A DNA stretch of 64,000 nucleotides. It comes from Neoarius graeffei (taxonomy: Eukaryota; Chordata; Actinopteri; Siluriformes; Ariidae). The notes beneath the pieces are model-generated. The model saw only the letters and a list, made by a program, of their open reading frames with translations, was not told where the DNA came from and did no database searches. The translations under genes were made by a program, and so were the position numbers. The stretch lies in assembly GCF_027579695.1 (NCBI RefSeq), contig NC_083577.1, positions 55,810,283 through 55,874,282 of the forward strand, in the 5' to 3' direction. This document shows positions 42,212-53,175 of the stretch, piece by piece (position 1 is the stretch's first letter; each line of letters starts with the position of its first letter).

Positions 42212-42511
42212 CAAAATATTTTTTATATAAATGTCAGTGCTTATGTACTTTTATTTTTTTTTTAAAGTACTTCATCTACTTCAACAATGTTACACAAGAT
42301 CGATCCATAACAGTTGTAAATGTCACATAATTCCACAGGGTGTCGATAATGGTGGACACCAGTGAAAGTGATCACTGTTATCGAAACATCACATGACTTC
42401 TCAAATGCACGTTTAGATACAAAATGGCGAATGTCAAATGAAAGAGTAAAAAGCAAAGTAGGTTTTGACAAGGATATCATGAAATATCAGTGAATTTGAT
42501 TAGCAAAAACA
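42212..42511. other. Unassigned stretch left of the LTR fragment
   Basis: AT-rich; no repeat or frame recognised. Confidence 0.35.
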
Positions 42512-42655
42512 TAACAGTTCCTGATGTGGGTGGAGCACAAAAGCACGGCAGGCGAGATTTGATGTTCACATACACGCTTTTTATTTTCCTTATTTTAGCT
42601 TTTCAGCTTCATTCATTCAGTCACACATGCAACACACACGCTGTGGTCAGGAGGG
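42512..42655 (-). repeat. LTR fragment of the Gmr1-type element (3' LTR remnant)
   Basis: taacagttcctgatgtgggtggagcac through cacgctgtggtcagg matches 53178-53320 in the same orientation. It is the U5-side part of the 3' LTR of the minus-strand element whose 5' LTR is 53176-53478. It ends abruptly at the chromodomain Ty3/gypsy LTR. Confidence 0.8.
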
Positions 42656-42659
42656 GGGG

Positions 42660-43215
42660 TGTTAGGACTGGGACTGTTTTGGCCTCTAGAGGCCGCTGTT
42701 GTGTTTATCTTGTCATGTTTGTTTTGGCCTCTAGAGGCCGCCACTGTGTTTTGTGTTTGTCTTGATTGCCTGTTTCCTGCCCCACCCTGTTCCTTAATTG
42801 TTTTGTGTATAAATACCCCTCTGTTTGTTCCCTTGTCACGGAGTCTTTATGCTATGCTGTCTTGTGCTAGTTTCCTCTGTCTCACGTATCTTGCCTGTGC
42901 CCTTGTGTTTTTTGATATTTTTTGCTTTCTTTGGACTTTGTACCTTTTTGATCTTCTGAGCATTCAGCATTTTGCCTTTCCTTTGTTTTTTGGACATTTA
43001 ACCTTTGGATATTTTTATTTTGGTTTATCTTCTGAGCTTTTGGATTTTCTTTTTGTTTTTTCCGTTGGACTGTATATAGTGTAAATAAACTGTTTTTTGA
43101 TACTCTACTTTCGCCTCACACCTCTGCACTTGAGTCATCCCCCTGGTGGCCTAGTGGGGGTTTGCTAGATTATCACACCAGCGACCCGGGTTCGAATCCC
43201 AGCAAAACCCTAACA
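42660..43215 (+). repeat. 5' LTR of the chromodomain Ty3/gypsy element
   Basis: 556 bp, TGTTAGGACTGGG to CCCTAACA (6-bp terminal inverted repeat TGTTAG/CTAACA). TATAAATA is at about 42808 and AATAAA at 43084-43089. Two copies of TTTTGGCCTCTAGAGGCCGC lie at about 42679 and 42722. Near the 3' end is a tRNA-like segment (43145-43205). Confidence 0.85.
43145..43205 (+). promoter_or_regulatory. tRNA-like A-box/B-box segment within the LTR
   Basis: tggcctagtgggg (A-box-like) and gggttcgaatccc (B box) lie 35 bp apart in tRNA sense orientation. They resemble an internal pol III promoter. This is not a primer-binding site, which would be antisense to the tRNA 3' end. Confidence 0.5.
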
Positions 43216-43228
43216 GAAAGACTCCGTC

Positions 43229-44191
43229 ATGACCGACTCAGCAGAGACGTCTTCAACGGTCTACCCGGCTAACCTTCAGGGAATTATGGCTTCTTTAACA
43301 CACTTCAGAGCTACCATGGACGAACACTTGCTCGCCACGAGGTACTGCTTCAGCAAATTGGGAAAACCCTGGCACAGCTGACTCCTCTGCCCGCATCTCC
43401 TCATCGTGATCCGGCTCCTGCTCCACCATCTGCACCCGCTCCAGTGCCTCCTGCCATGCTGTCTCCTTCACCTCGTGAACCCAGCCTTCCTGCACCACAG
43501 AGGTATGACGGTGAGTGCCGGGAGTTCCTTACCCAGTGCCAACTCACCTTTGAGCTTCAGCTTACCACCTACACTACGGATCGCCGCAAGACTGCCTTTG
43601 TGATAACCTTGTTAAGCTGGTAAGGCACGAGCTTGGGCAACGGCCATTTGGCAGAGACAGGGACCTGAGTGCTCTGATTTCAAGTTGTTTATGGAGGAGA
43701 TGCTTCGTGTCTTCGATCAGGCAGACACCAGTAAAGACGCAGCCAGGAAGCTCATGTCCATCCGGCAAGAAGGAAGCATCGCGGACTATGCCATCGCGTT
43801 CCGGACGCTCGCAGCTGTCAGCGGATGGAACGAAGCAGCCTTTCACCATGGTTTGTCTGACCCTATCAAAGACGGCCTGGCCTCTATCGGATGCCCAAGT
43901 GACCTCGAAACTCTGATCTCACATTCTACTCGTCTTGACAACAGGATTGGAGAGCAACGCCGAGTCCTGAGCTTCCCCGGCCTCACTGCCTCGACCTGGA
44001 GCCCGTCTACCTCCTCCAGTGACTGTCCAGAGCCCATGCAAGTTGGCCGTACTTGTCTCTCCGCAGCTGAGAGGGAGCGCAGAAGGAGGGACAAGTGCTG
44101 CATCTACTGTGGCAAGCCTGGCCATTTCCGAGCATCATGTCCCGAGCTCTCGGGAAAAGGACCGCCCCGTCCAGCCGAGGGAGGGTTGTGA
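43229..44191 (+). pseudogene. gag of the chromodomain Ty3/gypsy element
   Basis: The start ATG is at 43229, 13 bp after the LTR (MTDSAETSSTVYPANLQG). The frame breaks within the first 150 bp and again before 43685. The following frame 43685-44191 encodes VFDQADTSKDAARKLMSIRQ, SIADYAIAFRTLAA, EAAFHHGLSDPIKDGLA and the zinc knuckle CIYCGKPGHFRASC, as in Sushi-ichi-type Gag. Pol lies in the -1 frame and overlaps the end of gag, consistent with the -1 frameshift known for this group. Confidence 0.85.
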
Positions 44192-47100
44192 CGGGGCCTA
44201 CCCTCTCTCCTGAACTCCCTGGCCAAGGAGTCTACATCCCGGTCTCCATCTCCTGGGGTGAGTCCGTCCACTCTTGTCAGGCCTTGTTAGACTCCGGGGC
44301 GGCTGGAAACTTTATGGATGTTCACTTCGCCCAAAGTATCAATGTCCCGACTGCACCTCTTGAAGTCCCACTGTCTGTGTCTGCCCTGGATGGCCAAGCC
44401 TTAGGTGACGGAAGAGTCACCCAAGTAACTTCTCCAGTCTTCCTCCAGTCTCAAGGTCACAAGGAAGAAATATCCCTGCACCTGATTCCTTCACCAGAGT
44501 TCCCAGTGATTCTAGGCCTTCCTTGGCTTACCCGCCACAACCCTCGCATAGACTGGGTAACAAGCCAGGTTGTGGAATGGGGCCCTGCGTGCCATGCCTC
44601 TTGTCTGCTCTCTAGCTCTCCTGTGTCTCCTGCCGAGCCTCCTGATCTCACCAAGTTATCTCAAGTTCCCACAGAGTACTGGGATCTCAAGGAAGTTTTC
44701 AGCAAGAGCAGGGCCGCCGTTCTTCCTCCACACCGTGCCTACGACTGTGCCATCGACTTGCTCCCTGGGACTACCCCTCCTCGTGGCAGACTGTTTTCCC
44801 TTTCTCAGCCAGAACGCAAGGCCATGGAGGAGTACATCAAGGACGCCTTGGCTTCTGGGTTCATTTGACCATCCACCTCACCCGCTGGTGCTGGCTTCTT
44901 CTTTGTCGGCAAGAAGGATGGGGGGGCTCCGGCCGTGTATTGATTACAGGGGTCTGAACAAGATCACTGTACGCAACCGCTATCCCCTTCCGCTGATGTC
45001 CACAGCATTCGATCTGCTCCAAGGCGCCACTGTCTTCACCAAATTGGACTTACGGAACGCATACCACCTCATCCGTATCCAACAGGGCGACGAGTGGAAG
45101 ACTGCCTTTAATACCCCGTCTGGGCACTACGAGTACCAGGTGATGCCCTTCGGACTCACCAACGCACCAGCTGCTTTTCAGGCCCTAATCAACGACGTCT
45201 TGAGGGACATGATTACCCAGTACGTTTTTGTCTACCGCGACGACATCCTAATCTTTTCCAAGACGATGCAGGAGCACCGCCACTATGTCCACCAGGTTCT
45301 CCAGAGGCTGCTACAGAACAATCTGTTCGCTAAGGCCCAGAAATGCGAATTTCATGTTCCCGAGGTTTCCTTTCTGGGTTTTATTGTACGGACGGGCCAA
45401 CTCCAGATGAATCCAGCCAAGACCCTGGCCGTCCGGGACTGGCCCACCCCCAAGTCCGTCAAAGAGGTTCAGTGGTTCTTAGGATTTGCTAATTTCTACC
45501 ACAAGTTTATCAGGAACTTCAGTTCTGTAGCAGCGCCCATATCGGACCTCACCAAAGGGACATGTGGATCGTATGTCTGGTCTCCTCAGGCGGAAAAGGC
45601 GTTCAAAGACCTCAAGCACCGCTTCTGCACGGCACCCATTCTGGTCCTCCCGGACCCTTCGCAACCCTTCATCGTCGAGGTGGACGCCTCGGACAGCGGC
45701 GTTGGCGCGGTCCTCTCTCAACGCTTGGAAGGAAGGTTGCACCCCTGCGCATACTTCTCCCACCACCTGAGTTCTGCGGAGTCCCGGTATGACGTGGGGG
45801 ATCGAGAACTGCTAGCAGTTAAACTGGCCCTTGAGGAGTGGAGGCACTGGCTGGAGGGAGCGCAACATCCATTTTTGGTCTGGACGGACCACAAGAACCT
45901 GGAGTACCTTCAGCAAGCAAAGAGACTCAATCCACGACAGGCTAGGTGGGCCTTGTTTTTCAGTCGGTTCGACTTTACCCTATCATACCGCCCCGGCTCC
46001 AAAAACACCAAACCTGACGCGCTGTCCAGGCTGTTCGCTCCCACCAACAGGGAGAGCGAAGTTGGGCCTATTATCCCTGTGTCCCGGATTGTGGCCCCTG
46101 TCCGCTGGGGTATTGAGGAGACCGTCCGACGAGCCCAACGCCAGGACCCCGGTCCTGGGACAGGGCCACCGGGCCTCTTGTACGTCCCACATCAAGCCCG
46201 GGCCAAGGTTCTCCAGTGGGGTCACTCGTCCCCTCTCACCGCCCACCCGGGAGCTCGAAGGACCCTGAACTTCCTGAGAAGATGCTTCTGGTGGCCAAGC
46301 ATGGAGAAGGAAGTGAGGTCATTCGTCCTTTCCTGCGAGGTGTGCACCAGAAGCAAGAACCCACGACAGCATCCGCAGGGCCTCCTGCATCCTCTGACCA
46401 TTCCCCAGCGTCCCTGGTCCCACGTGGCAGTCGACTTCATCACGGGTCTCCCGGAGTCACAAGGTAACACTGTCATTTTGGTCATAGTGGACAGATTCTC
46501 CAAGGCCTGCCGCTTCATACCACTGTGCAAGCTCCCTTCTGCCCTTGAAACTGCTAAACTAATGTTTAATCACGTCTTCCGAGTCTTTGGTCTCCCTCAG
46601 GATATCGTCTCAGACGGGGGGCCCCAGTTCTCCCGAGTGTGGCACGGGTTTTGCAAGCTCATCGGAGCCACTGCCAGCCTCTCCTCTGGGTTCCACCCAC
46701 AGTCCAATGGCCAGACGGAGAGGCTCAACCAGGACCTGGAAACCACCCTGCGAGGCCTGGCTATGGATAACCTGACTTTGTGGAGCACCTGGCTGCCATG
46801 GGCAGAGTACGCCCACAACACCCTGCAGTCATCGGCTACCAAGCTGTCGCCGTTCCAGTGCCAATTCGGGTTCCAGCCACCTCTGTTCCCAGACCAGGAG
46901 GAGGATGTGGGGGTGCCCTCGGTCAACCAATATGTGAGACGGTGTCGCAAGACCTGGAGCAAGGTCAGGAGGACCCTCATCCAGACCTCCAGAACCAACC
47001 AGACTCAGGCCAACCGCCATAGAAGACCTGCCCACGCTTTCCGCCCTGGGCAGCGGGTTTGGCTGTCCACCAAGGACCTTCCGCTGCGGGTGGAGAACCG

Positions 47101-47484
47101 CAAGCTTGCTCCTCGCTACATTGGCCCCTTCAAGGTGGTGCGCAGGGTGAACCCTGTCGCCTACCGGCTCCAGTTGCCCCGGACTCTGAGGCTCAACCCC
47201 ACATTCCATGTTTCCCTGTTGCGGCCCGTACTGACATCCACGTATGCCCCTGCCCCTAGGAATCCCCCCCCCGCATCTTCCAGGGTCAGACTGTGTTCAC
47301 TGTGCATCGCCTGCTTGACTCCCGCCGGGTCTGCGGCGGGCTTCAATATCTGGTAGACTGGGAGGGCTATGGCCCTGAGGAACGCTGTTGGGTCCCTGCC
47401 CGGGACATTTTAGATAAAGGACTTTGTTGGGACTTCCATTCGGCCCATCCGGATCGCCCTGGGAAGGTCAGGAGACGCTCCTAG
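44192..47484 (+). pseudogene. pol of the chromodomain Ty3/gypsy element: PR-RT-RH-IN-chromodomain
   Basis: Protease: ALLDSGAAGNFMD at about 44283, VILGLPWL. A TGA at 44866-44868 and an extra G in the run at about 44921 break the link to [52 protein letters not shown] and [10 protein letters not shown], where YRDD replaces the usual YxDD with a charged residue. RNase [26 protein letters not shown]. Integrase: H...H...[14 protein letters not shown] (D), IVSDGGPQF (D), [12 protein letters not shown] (E). A frameshift in the C-run at about 47265 precedes the chromodomain [18 protein letters not shown], ending 47484. Confidence 0.92.
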
Positions 47485-47496
47485 AGGGGGGGGTCC

Positions 47497-47790
47497 TGTT
47501 AGGACTGGGACTGTTTTGGCCTCTAGAGGCCGCTGTTATGTTTATCTTGTCATGTTTGTTTTGGCCTCTAGAGGCCGCCACTGTGTTTTGTGTTTGTCTT
47601 GATTGCCTGTTTCCTGCCCCGCCCTGTTCCTTAATTGTTTTGTGTATAAATACCCCTCTGTTTGTTTCCTTGTCACGGAGTCTTTATGCTATGCTGTCTT
47701 GTACTAGTTTCCTCTGTCTCACGTATCTTGCCTGTGCCCTTGTGTTTTTTGATATTTTTTGCTTTCTTTGGACTTTGTACCTTTTTGATC
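47497..47790 (+). repeat. Truncated 3' LTR of the chromodomain Ty3/gypsy element
   Basis: Matches the first 294 bp of the 5' LTR with four substitutions and no gaps. It stops at ctttttgatc and continues directly into RNase H of the Gmr1-type element. Confidence 0.9.
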
Positions 47791-48077
47791 TGGAGGGGCG
47801 TGTGGTCTGAACAGAGGGTGAAAGGGCGCCCCAGCAGGTAGTATCGGAGGGCAAGGACCGCCCACTTGATGGCAAGGCACGCTTTTTCAATGGTGCTGTA
47901 CCTGCTTTCACGCATCAAGAGTTTACGGCTGATGTACAGCGCGGGGCGCTCCTCGCCCTCCACCTTCTGGGACAAAATGACCCCCAGCCCTCTGTCCAAT
48001 GCGTCAGTCTGTAAAATAAAGGGGAGAGAGAAGTCAGGGGAGTGCAAAAGTGTCCCCCTCACACAGTGCAGCTTTTA
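47791..48077 (-). pseudogene. RNase H fragment of the Gmr1-type element
   Basis: SPDFSLPFILQTDALDRGLG, VILSQKVEGEERPALYISRK, RESRYSTIEKACLAIKWAVL, YYLLGRPFTLCSDHTPLQ. It stops at 47791, exactly where the truncated chromodomain-element LTR begins. Confidence 0.88.
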
Positions 48078-48085
48078 CCTTAGAG

Positions 48086-48729
48086 CAGGGGTGGGCAATT
48101 ATTTTTTCCATGGGGCCACATGAGAAACAGAAAATTTAGTGGAGGGCCGGACCAAAAGGCTGAACTAAATTCTCCATAATATTAATTGTATGTCTTTATA
48201 TAAAGCAATAAATAACATTGTTTTTACAAGCTGCTAAGACTGGTAAGAGTATGGAAAAAACGAGGTTGCCTTACAAAAAATGTCATTTATTCAATCAAAT
48301 TTCCCAAAACAATGGTTAACAAAATGTGAACGTTTGTACCATTTTTTTCAGTCACATTCACCCCAAAACACAATAAAAACATCACAATATTGTCTTTCTA
48401 CTCCAAATATCAAGCAAGATACATCATATTATAATAATTATGCCCACATTTGTAGTCTAATCACCTCATTTGGTGTTTTTCAGTTTTTTATTTGTTCAGT
48501 GAGAGAAATCTAGTCTCTGTTGGTCTTTAACGAGTGCATCAGAGTCAGGTTGAATGTCTGAGGTGGAGATGCGAAGCACAGCTGACAGATGATCATCAGT
48601 CGATTCGGTGTAGGAATCAGATCTTTTTTTTTTATTAAATTCAAAACATAAACAGAATTATTTTATATTACAGCATAAAATCACACCTCTGAAAATACAA
48701 TATAAAAAGAAAACTTATCAAAAAAATAA

Positions 48730-48786
<57 letters not shown>

Positions 48787-49333
48787 ATATATGTAAAATG
48801 GAAAAAAAGGGGTTTATGAAAGGTTAACTTGTGCTATGAATGTGTACAGTATATTTGCATGGGGATTGTTTATATATTTCAGACATTTTTGGAACAAGGA
48901 CAGTTCATTCTTAAGAGCAGGCCATGAAGGGGGGGATTTGGCATATCGACACTTGTGTATGTAATATTTTGTAAAAATAATGAGATTATTCACCAAAAAG
49001 TAGGAATCAGATCTACAGATCGGCTCCGGCGCCTGCTGGTGACATCACACTATGTGATTGGCTGGACCGTTTGAAGGATGACGTACAAGTTTGTGGTTGG
49101 TCTGGACAAATTACGGAAGTAGTTATCGCGGGATTAGGTTTCGTGTTCACGTCGCGCGCATTGCGTTTTTGTTGAACACAACTTCAAAATAAAAGCAATG
49201 CACATTCAGTCCATGCATGAGGTAAAATTAGAAAATACGTTTATTTTGTAATTTCTAATTAACCTTATGCGGGCCGGTCAGAATAAACCAAAGGGCCGGA
49301 TGCTGCCCGCGGGCCGTAAAATGCCCAGGTCTG
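48086..49333. mobile_element. hAT-type element inserted in gypsy pol
   Basis: Ends CAGGGGTGGGCAATTATT and TAAAATGCCCAGGTCTG; perfect 8-bp duplication CCTTAGAG at 48078-48085 and 49334-49341. The ends carry GGGCCGGACC-like blocks. No transposase. It contains a truncated LINE (48625-48999). Confidence 0.88.
48625..48999 (-). mobile_element. 5'-truncated L1/Tx1-type LINE
   Basis: A poly-T run at its left end (poly-A tail on minus) and the duplication GTAGGAATCAGATCT at 48610-48624 and 49000-49014. Minus strand 48996-48814 encodes IIFTKYYIHKCRYAKSPPSW, the C-terminal IHKC motif of this LINE clade's ORF2. A (TA)n tract lies at 48736-48782. Confidence 0.88.
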
Positions 49334-49341
49334 CCTTAGAG

Positions 49342-50441
49342 AATGCCTGTTGGCCCTGCTCTGTCCACTGGACTGGATCTGGAGACCCCTTTTTAGTGAG
49401 ATCGGTTAAAGGGCTGGTGACGTCTGAATAATTAGGTATAAACCTACAATAATAGCCATCCAGCCCCAGGAACTGTCTCACCCCCTTTTAGGTCTTGGGC
49501 CTCGGGCAGGCCACAATCGCTGCAGTCTTGTTAATTTGAGGACGCACCTGCCCATGACTCAAGTGGAACCCCAGATACTGTACTTCCACCCACCCAATTG
49601 CATACTTTTTCGGGTTAGCTGTGAGGCCGGCATGCCTCAGCGACTTGAGAACGGCCCTCAGATGTTCTAGGTGCTTTGGCCAATCATGGCTGTAGATTAT
49701 TATAGCATTGAGATATGTGGCCGTGTAGGCAGCGTTAGGGCAGAGGACCCTGTCCTGCTGGAACATAGCGGGCGCCCCAAATAACCCAAAAGGGAGCATG
49801 ACAAATTGGTGTAATCCAAACAGTGTGGAAAAGGCAGTTTTCTCTTGGGATAGAGGAGTCAAGGGGATCTGCCAATATCCCCTTGTTAGATCCAGTGTCG
49901 AATAAAAGCGAGCCGTGCCTAACCGATCGAGCAACTCCTCAATGTGAGGCATTGGGTATGCGTCAAATTTAGACACTGCGTTGACCTTTCGATAGTCCAC
50001 ACAGAACTGAACCATCGGTCTTGGGAACCAGGACCACTGGGCTGCTCCAGTCACTGTGGGACTTCTCGATTATGCCCATCTCGAGCATGGCCTTGAGTTC
50101 GTCCTGAACCACCTTTTTTTGTGTTTGGGTAGGCAGTAAGGGCAGCTATGCACCACCACCCCTGGGGGGCATCTCAATGTGGTGTTTTATGAGGTGGGTG
50201 CGGCCGGGTAGGGTCGAGAACACGTCAGAAATTCCTCCTGCAACTTGGCTACCTCCATGAGTTGGGTCGGTGAGAGGTGGTCTCCACAGGGGACCAGAGT
50301 GTTTTGAGAAGTTACCTTTTTTACCTCCGGCCCCAGCTCCACCTTCTCTGGAACAGCCGACGCCAATGCCATAGGGACCCCCTCATTCCAGCATTTTAAA
50401 AGGTTGAGATAGTAGATTTGCAATGCCCTACCCCTATCCAT
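49342..50441 (-). pseudogene. Reverse transcriptase of the Gmr1-type element
   Basis: RT leader LSPTQLMEVAKLQEEFL at about 50275; then FCVDYRKVNAVSKFDAYPMP, FYSTLDLTRGYWQIPL, KTAFSTLFGLHQFVMLPFGL and TYLNAIIIYSHDW, so the catalytic YxDD is replaced by YLNA. After a frameshift near 49485: RQFLGLDGYYCRFIPNYSD and LTDLTKKG, the RT/RNase H junction, up to the hAT boundary at 49341. Confidence 0.88.
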
Positions 50442-50459
50442 TCGCCTTACCTCATAGTT

Positions 50460-51513
50460 GACATCCGCGACTCACCGTGTGACCTCGAAGGGCCCTTGCC
50501 ACTTGGCGATTAACTTAGAACTCGACGTGGGCAATAATATGAGTACTTTGTCTCCTGGCGTGAACTCTCTCTAAGGCGCGTGCTCCTGTCATACAGCCGG
50601 ATTTGACGTTCTTGTGCCTGCCCCAAATTCTCCTGGGTTAAGTGTATGAGGGTGTGGAGTTTTGCACGCAGGTCAAGAACTTACCAAATTTCATTTTTGC
50701 TAGGCGAAGGTCCCTCCTCCCAATTTTCTCATAGCACATCCAAAATGCCATGTGGCTCCTCCCAATTTTCTCACAGCACATCCAAAATGCCACATGGCTT
50801 ATGCCCATATAATAATTTGAATGGAGAAAACCCCGTGGAGGCTTGCAGGACCTCTCATACTGCAAATAACAGGGGCTCGAGCCATTTATCCCCAATTATA
50901 TGTGTCCTCATTTACAAATTTCCGAATTATGTTCTTGAGTGTTTGATTAAAATGCTCCACTAAGCCATCAGTTTGTGGGTGAAAGACACTGGTGCGGATA
51001 GACTTAATTCCCAGTAACCCATACAGCTTGCGCAGTGTATGTGACATAAATGTAGTGCCTTGGCCTGTCAGGATTTCTTTCGGAATCCCGACCCGGGAGA
51101 TAAAGCGGAAGAGCGCTTCTGCGATACTGCATGCTGAGATATTGTGGAGAGGCACTGCTTCCGGATATCACATTGCATAGTCCAACAGAACTAAAATAAA
51201 GTGATATCCTCCTGCTGACCGATCTAATGGCCCAACGAGATCCATCCTGATTTACTCAAATGGGGTCTCGATTAGAGGGAGAGGGCACAAAGGTGCTTTT
51301 GGAGTGGCCGCGGGATTTACTAATTGGCATTCATGGCACATCGCACACCACTGACTGACATCCCCATGAATCCCTGGCCAATAGAACCGGGCCATTATTC
51401 AGGCTAGTGTTTTATCTTGCCCCAAGTGTCCAGCCATGGGATTAAAGTGAGCCACACGGAATACGAGTTCCCTGCGGCTCTTTGGGATCAATAATTGAGT
51501 CCTGTTCTCCAGT
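50460..51513 (-). pseudogene. Integrase of the Gmr1-type element
   Basis: The zinc-binding part at about 51440-51320 (GHLGQDKT, FYWPGIHGDVSQWC, CHEC) is followed by catalytic D in RMDLVGPLDRSAGGYHF. The next catalytic position reads EILTGQGTTFMS (G where D is expected). E is in TDGLVEHFNQTLK. A GPF-type C-terminus follows at about 50500. In-frame stops occur. The position ahead of RT is the diagnostic feature. Confidence 0.82.
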
Positions 51514-52458
51514 TTAAGTGTCCTGCATCACTCGGTACAACCTATCTTTAATAATAGTGAAATAGGGAAAGGCCGGTGTTGCGCTTGGCTGGAGAGTTTG
51601 ACCATCCATTACTCTCACTTGGTCAAATTCATGCCACAGAGTTGAGTCTCGTGACTGCTCTAATGAGAAATCCCCAAGGGAATCCCCAAGAGAGGGAGGA
51701 GGGGCGGGGTGCTCCTCACTCCTTGTATCGCCCTGACGCGGTGCTGACGCAGATGGCTCTGTGACAGCTTCCCCAGTCAATGCCACACCGGGAGCTTCCC
51801 GTGACATATTTATGCAGGACCCACTTCTCATTATGTGTTCCATTAATTCTTTAAACCCTGGCCAGTCAGTTCCCAAAATTAACCAGTGGGTGAGCCAAGG
51901 GTTAACCGCTGCCTTAATTCTACACGTTTGGCCCCGGAATAGAATATGGACGGACACTAGAGGGTAATTGTGAACATCCCCGTGCACACACAACACCATC
52001 ATTTGTGCTCTCCCCAATGCCTCACCTTGCACCAGGCGTTGGTGAATTGAGGTCTGATTACAACCGAAATCCACCAACGCGTGATATGTATCCCCTTGGA
52101 CACTTACTGGTATGCAATAAGTTCCGGCCCGATCAGGGGCGGTCTCTAGCACGTTGGGGATCTGGATCACAGCTCCCACCTCCTTTGCGGAGCTCTGACT
52201 CTGCAGATGCTCTGACTCCCCAGCGCACCAACACACCAGCCCAGGCTTTCCCTCTGCACCATCATTATGGGAGTCACTCACCTGAGGAGGAGACAACACA
52301 GACACGGAAGAGGGAGATGGGAGGACACCATGGGTGCGACGGGCCAGCTGTGGAGGAGCCAGCCGCCGCCTCCGTGGTAGGGGAACCGGGTGGCGTGGGG
52401 AGGGGAAAGAGAGACAGAGGGGGAGGAGAGAGAGGAGAAGCAAGGAGAGACGCCTCAT
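51514..52458 (-). pseudogene. Protease-like region of the Gmr1-type element
   Basis: A proline/arginine-rich start is followed by a CWCAGESEHLQSQ stretch (a decayed zinc knuckle), then YCIPVSVQGDTYHALVDFGC, where DFG stands in place of the retropepsin DSG/DTG, and HWLILGTDWPGF for the flap/ILG region. Residues after 200 are an acidic/proline-rich linker to integrase. The missing small residue in the active-site triad suggests an inactive enzyme. Confidence 0.72.
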
Positions 52459-53135
52459 CTGCCTGCTGTCGGAGCCGCCTCCAGATGGTCCTCCGCCAGC
52501 TCAATGGCTCGTCCTAGGTGACACTGGACCCATTCTGCTGTTCTTTCCAGAAGTCGAGAGATGAACTGTTCCACTCCCACCAGATCAATGATCTCATCGG
52601 CGTCGCAATCTTCTGCCCTCAGCCACCACCGGCAGGTGTCCCGTAGTTGCTGGCCGAATGCAAATGGCCGGCCAACCTCCTCCGATGCCAGCGTCCGGAA
52701 ACGCTGGTGATGTTGTTCCGGGGAGCAGCCGACCTGCTGCAGGATGGCTTTCTTCAGGTCAGCATACACCAGTCGGCTGTCAGCAGGGAGCTGCTGCGCT
52801 GCAAGCTGTGCCTTGACAGTCAGGAGCGGGAGGAGGCGCCCCGTGCGCTGCTCCAGTGGCCACCCCCACGTCTCGGCTGCTTGTTCGAAGAGGGCGAGGA
52901 ACGCTTCCGGATCATCCTGCAGGCCCATCTTCGTGAGGGTGCCAGCTGTGGTGATGGTTGACACCCCTGCTGACGCGAGCAGATGCCGGAACGCCTGGCA
53001 ATCTTCCTGCTGGGCCAACATCAAGGCTTTGAAGCATTGCTCTTGTTCCTTTCGGAGGGCGATCAGCGCTTGATGCTGGTTCTGCTGGGCGGTAGCGAGG
53101 GCAAGGATGAGCTCTTTGAATGGGGAGGACTCCAT
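52455..53135 (-). pseudogene. gag of the Gmr1-type element with SCAN-like domain
   Basis: The start ATG at 53135 (MESSPFKELILAL) follows the primer site closely; longer upstream extension has no coding character. 226 aa are open. A glutamine-rich helical N-terminus is followed by DDPEAFLALFEQAAETWGWP and LPLLTVKAQLAAQQLP. Then comes a clear SCAN-like block: QRFRTLASEEVGRPFAFGQQ, LRDTCRWWLRAEDCDADEII and VGVEQFISRLLERTAEWVQC. SCAN domains of vertebrate zinc-finger proteins are held to derive from Gmr1-like Gag. In capsids this region drives oligomerisation. The frame ends at the start of the protease frame (a frame change near 52458). Confidence 0.88.
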
Positions 53136-53175
53136 GGGGTGGTTCCCTTCTGTGTGTCCTGGGTTTCGGCACCAC

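Larger units (their letters stand above)
42660..47790 (+). mobile_element. Chromodomain Ty3/gypsy (Sushi-like) retrotransposon, 3' end truncated
   Basis: Layout: 5' LTR 42660-43215, gag, protease, RT, RNase H, integrase, chromodomain, polypurine tract (about 47483-47492) and the first 294 bp of the 3' LTR (47497-47790). The two LTR segments differ at 4 of 294 positions, implying a recent insertion. Frame breaks in gag and pol show it is not functional. It sits within a Gmr1-type element, most of whose 3' part is missing at the right junction. Confidence 0.93.

Noticed and set aside
42659-43084. 141-aa hydrophobic frame in the LTR
   Set aside because: Lies wholly in non-coding LTR U3/R; repeated in the 3' LTR.
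43181-43205. Primer-binding site of the chromodomain element
   Set aside because: The tRNA-like sequence is in sense orientation and inside the LTR (before CTAACA), so it cannot pair with a tRNA 3' end.
45479-46530. Several antisense and out-of-frame ORFs over the Ty3/gypsy pol
   Set aside because: Shadows of a GC-rich coding region; the sense frame carries all known motifs.
52005-53073. Plus-strand ORFs of 100-170 aa
   Set aside because: Antisense of gag and protease of the minus-strand element.
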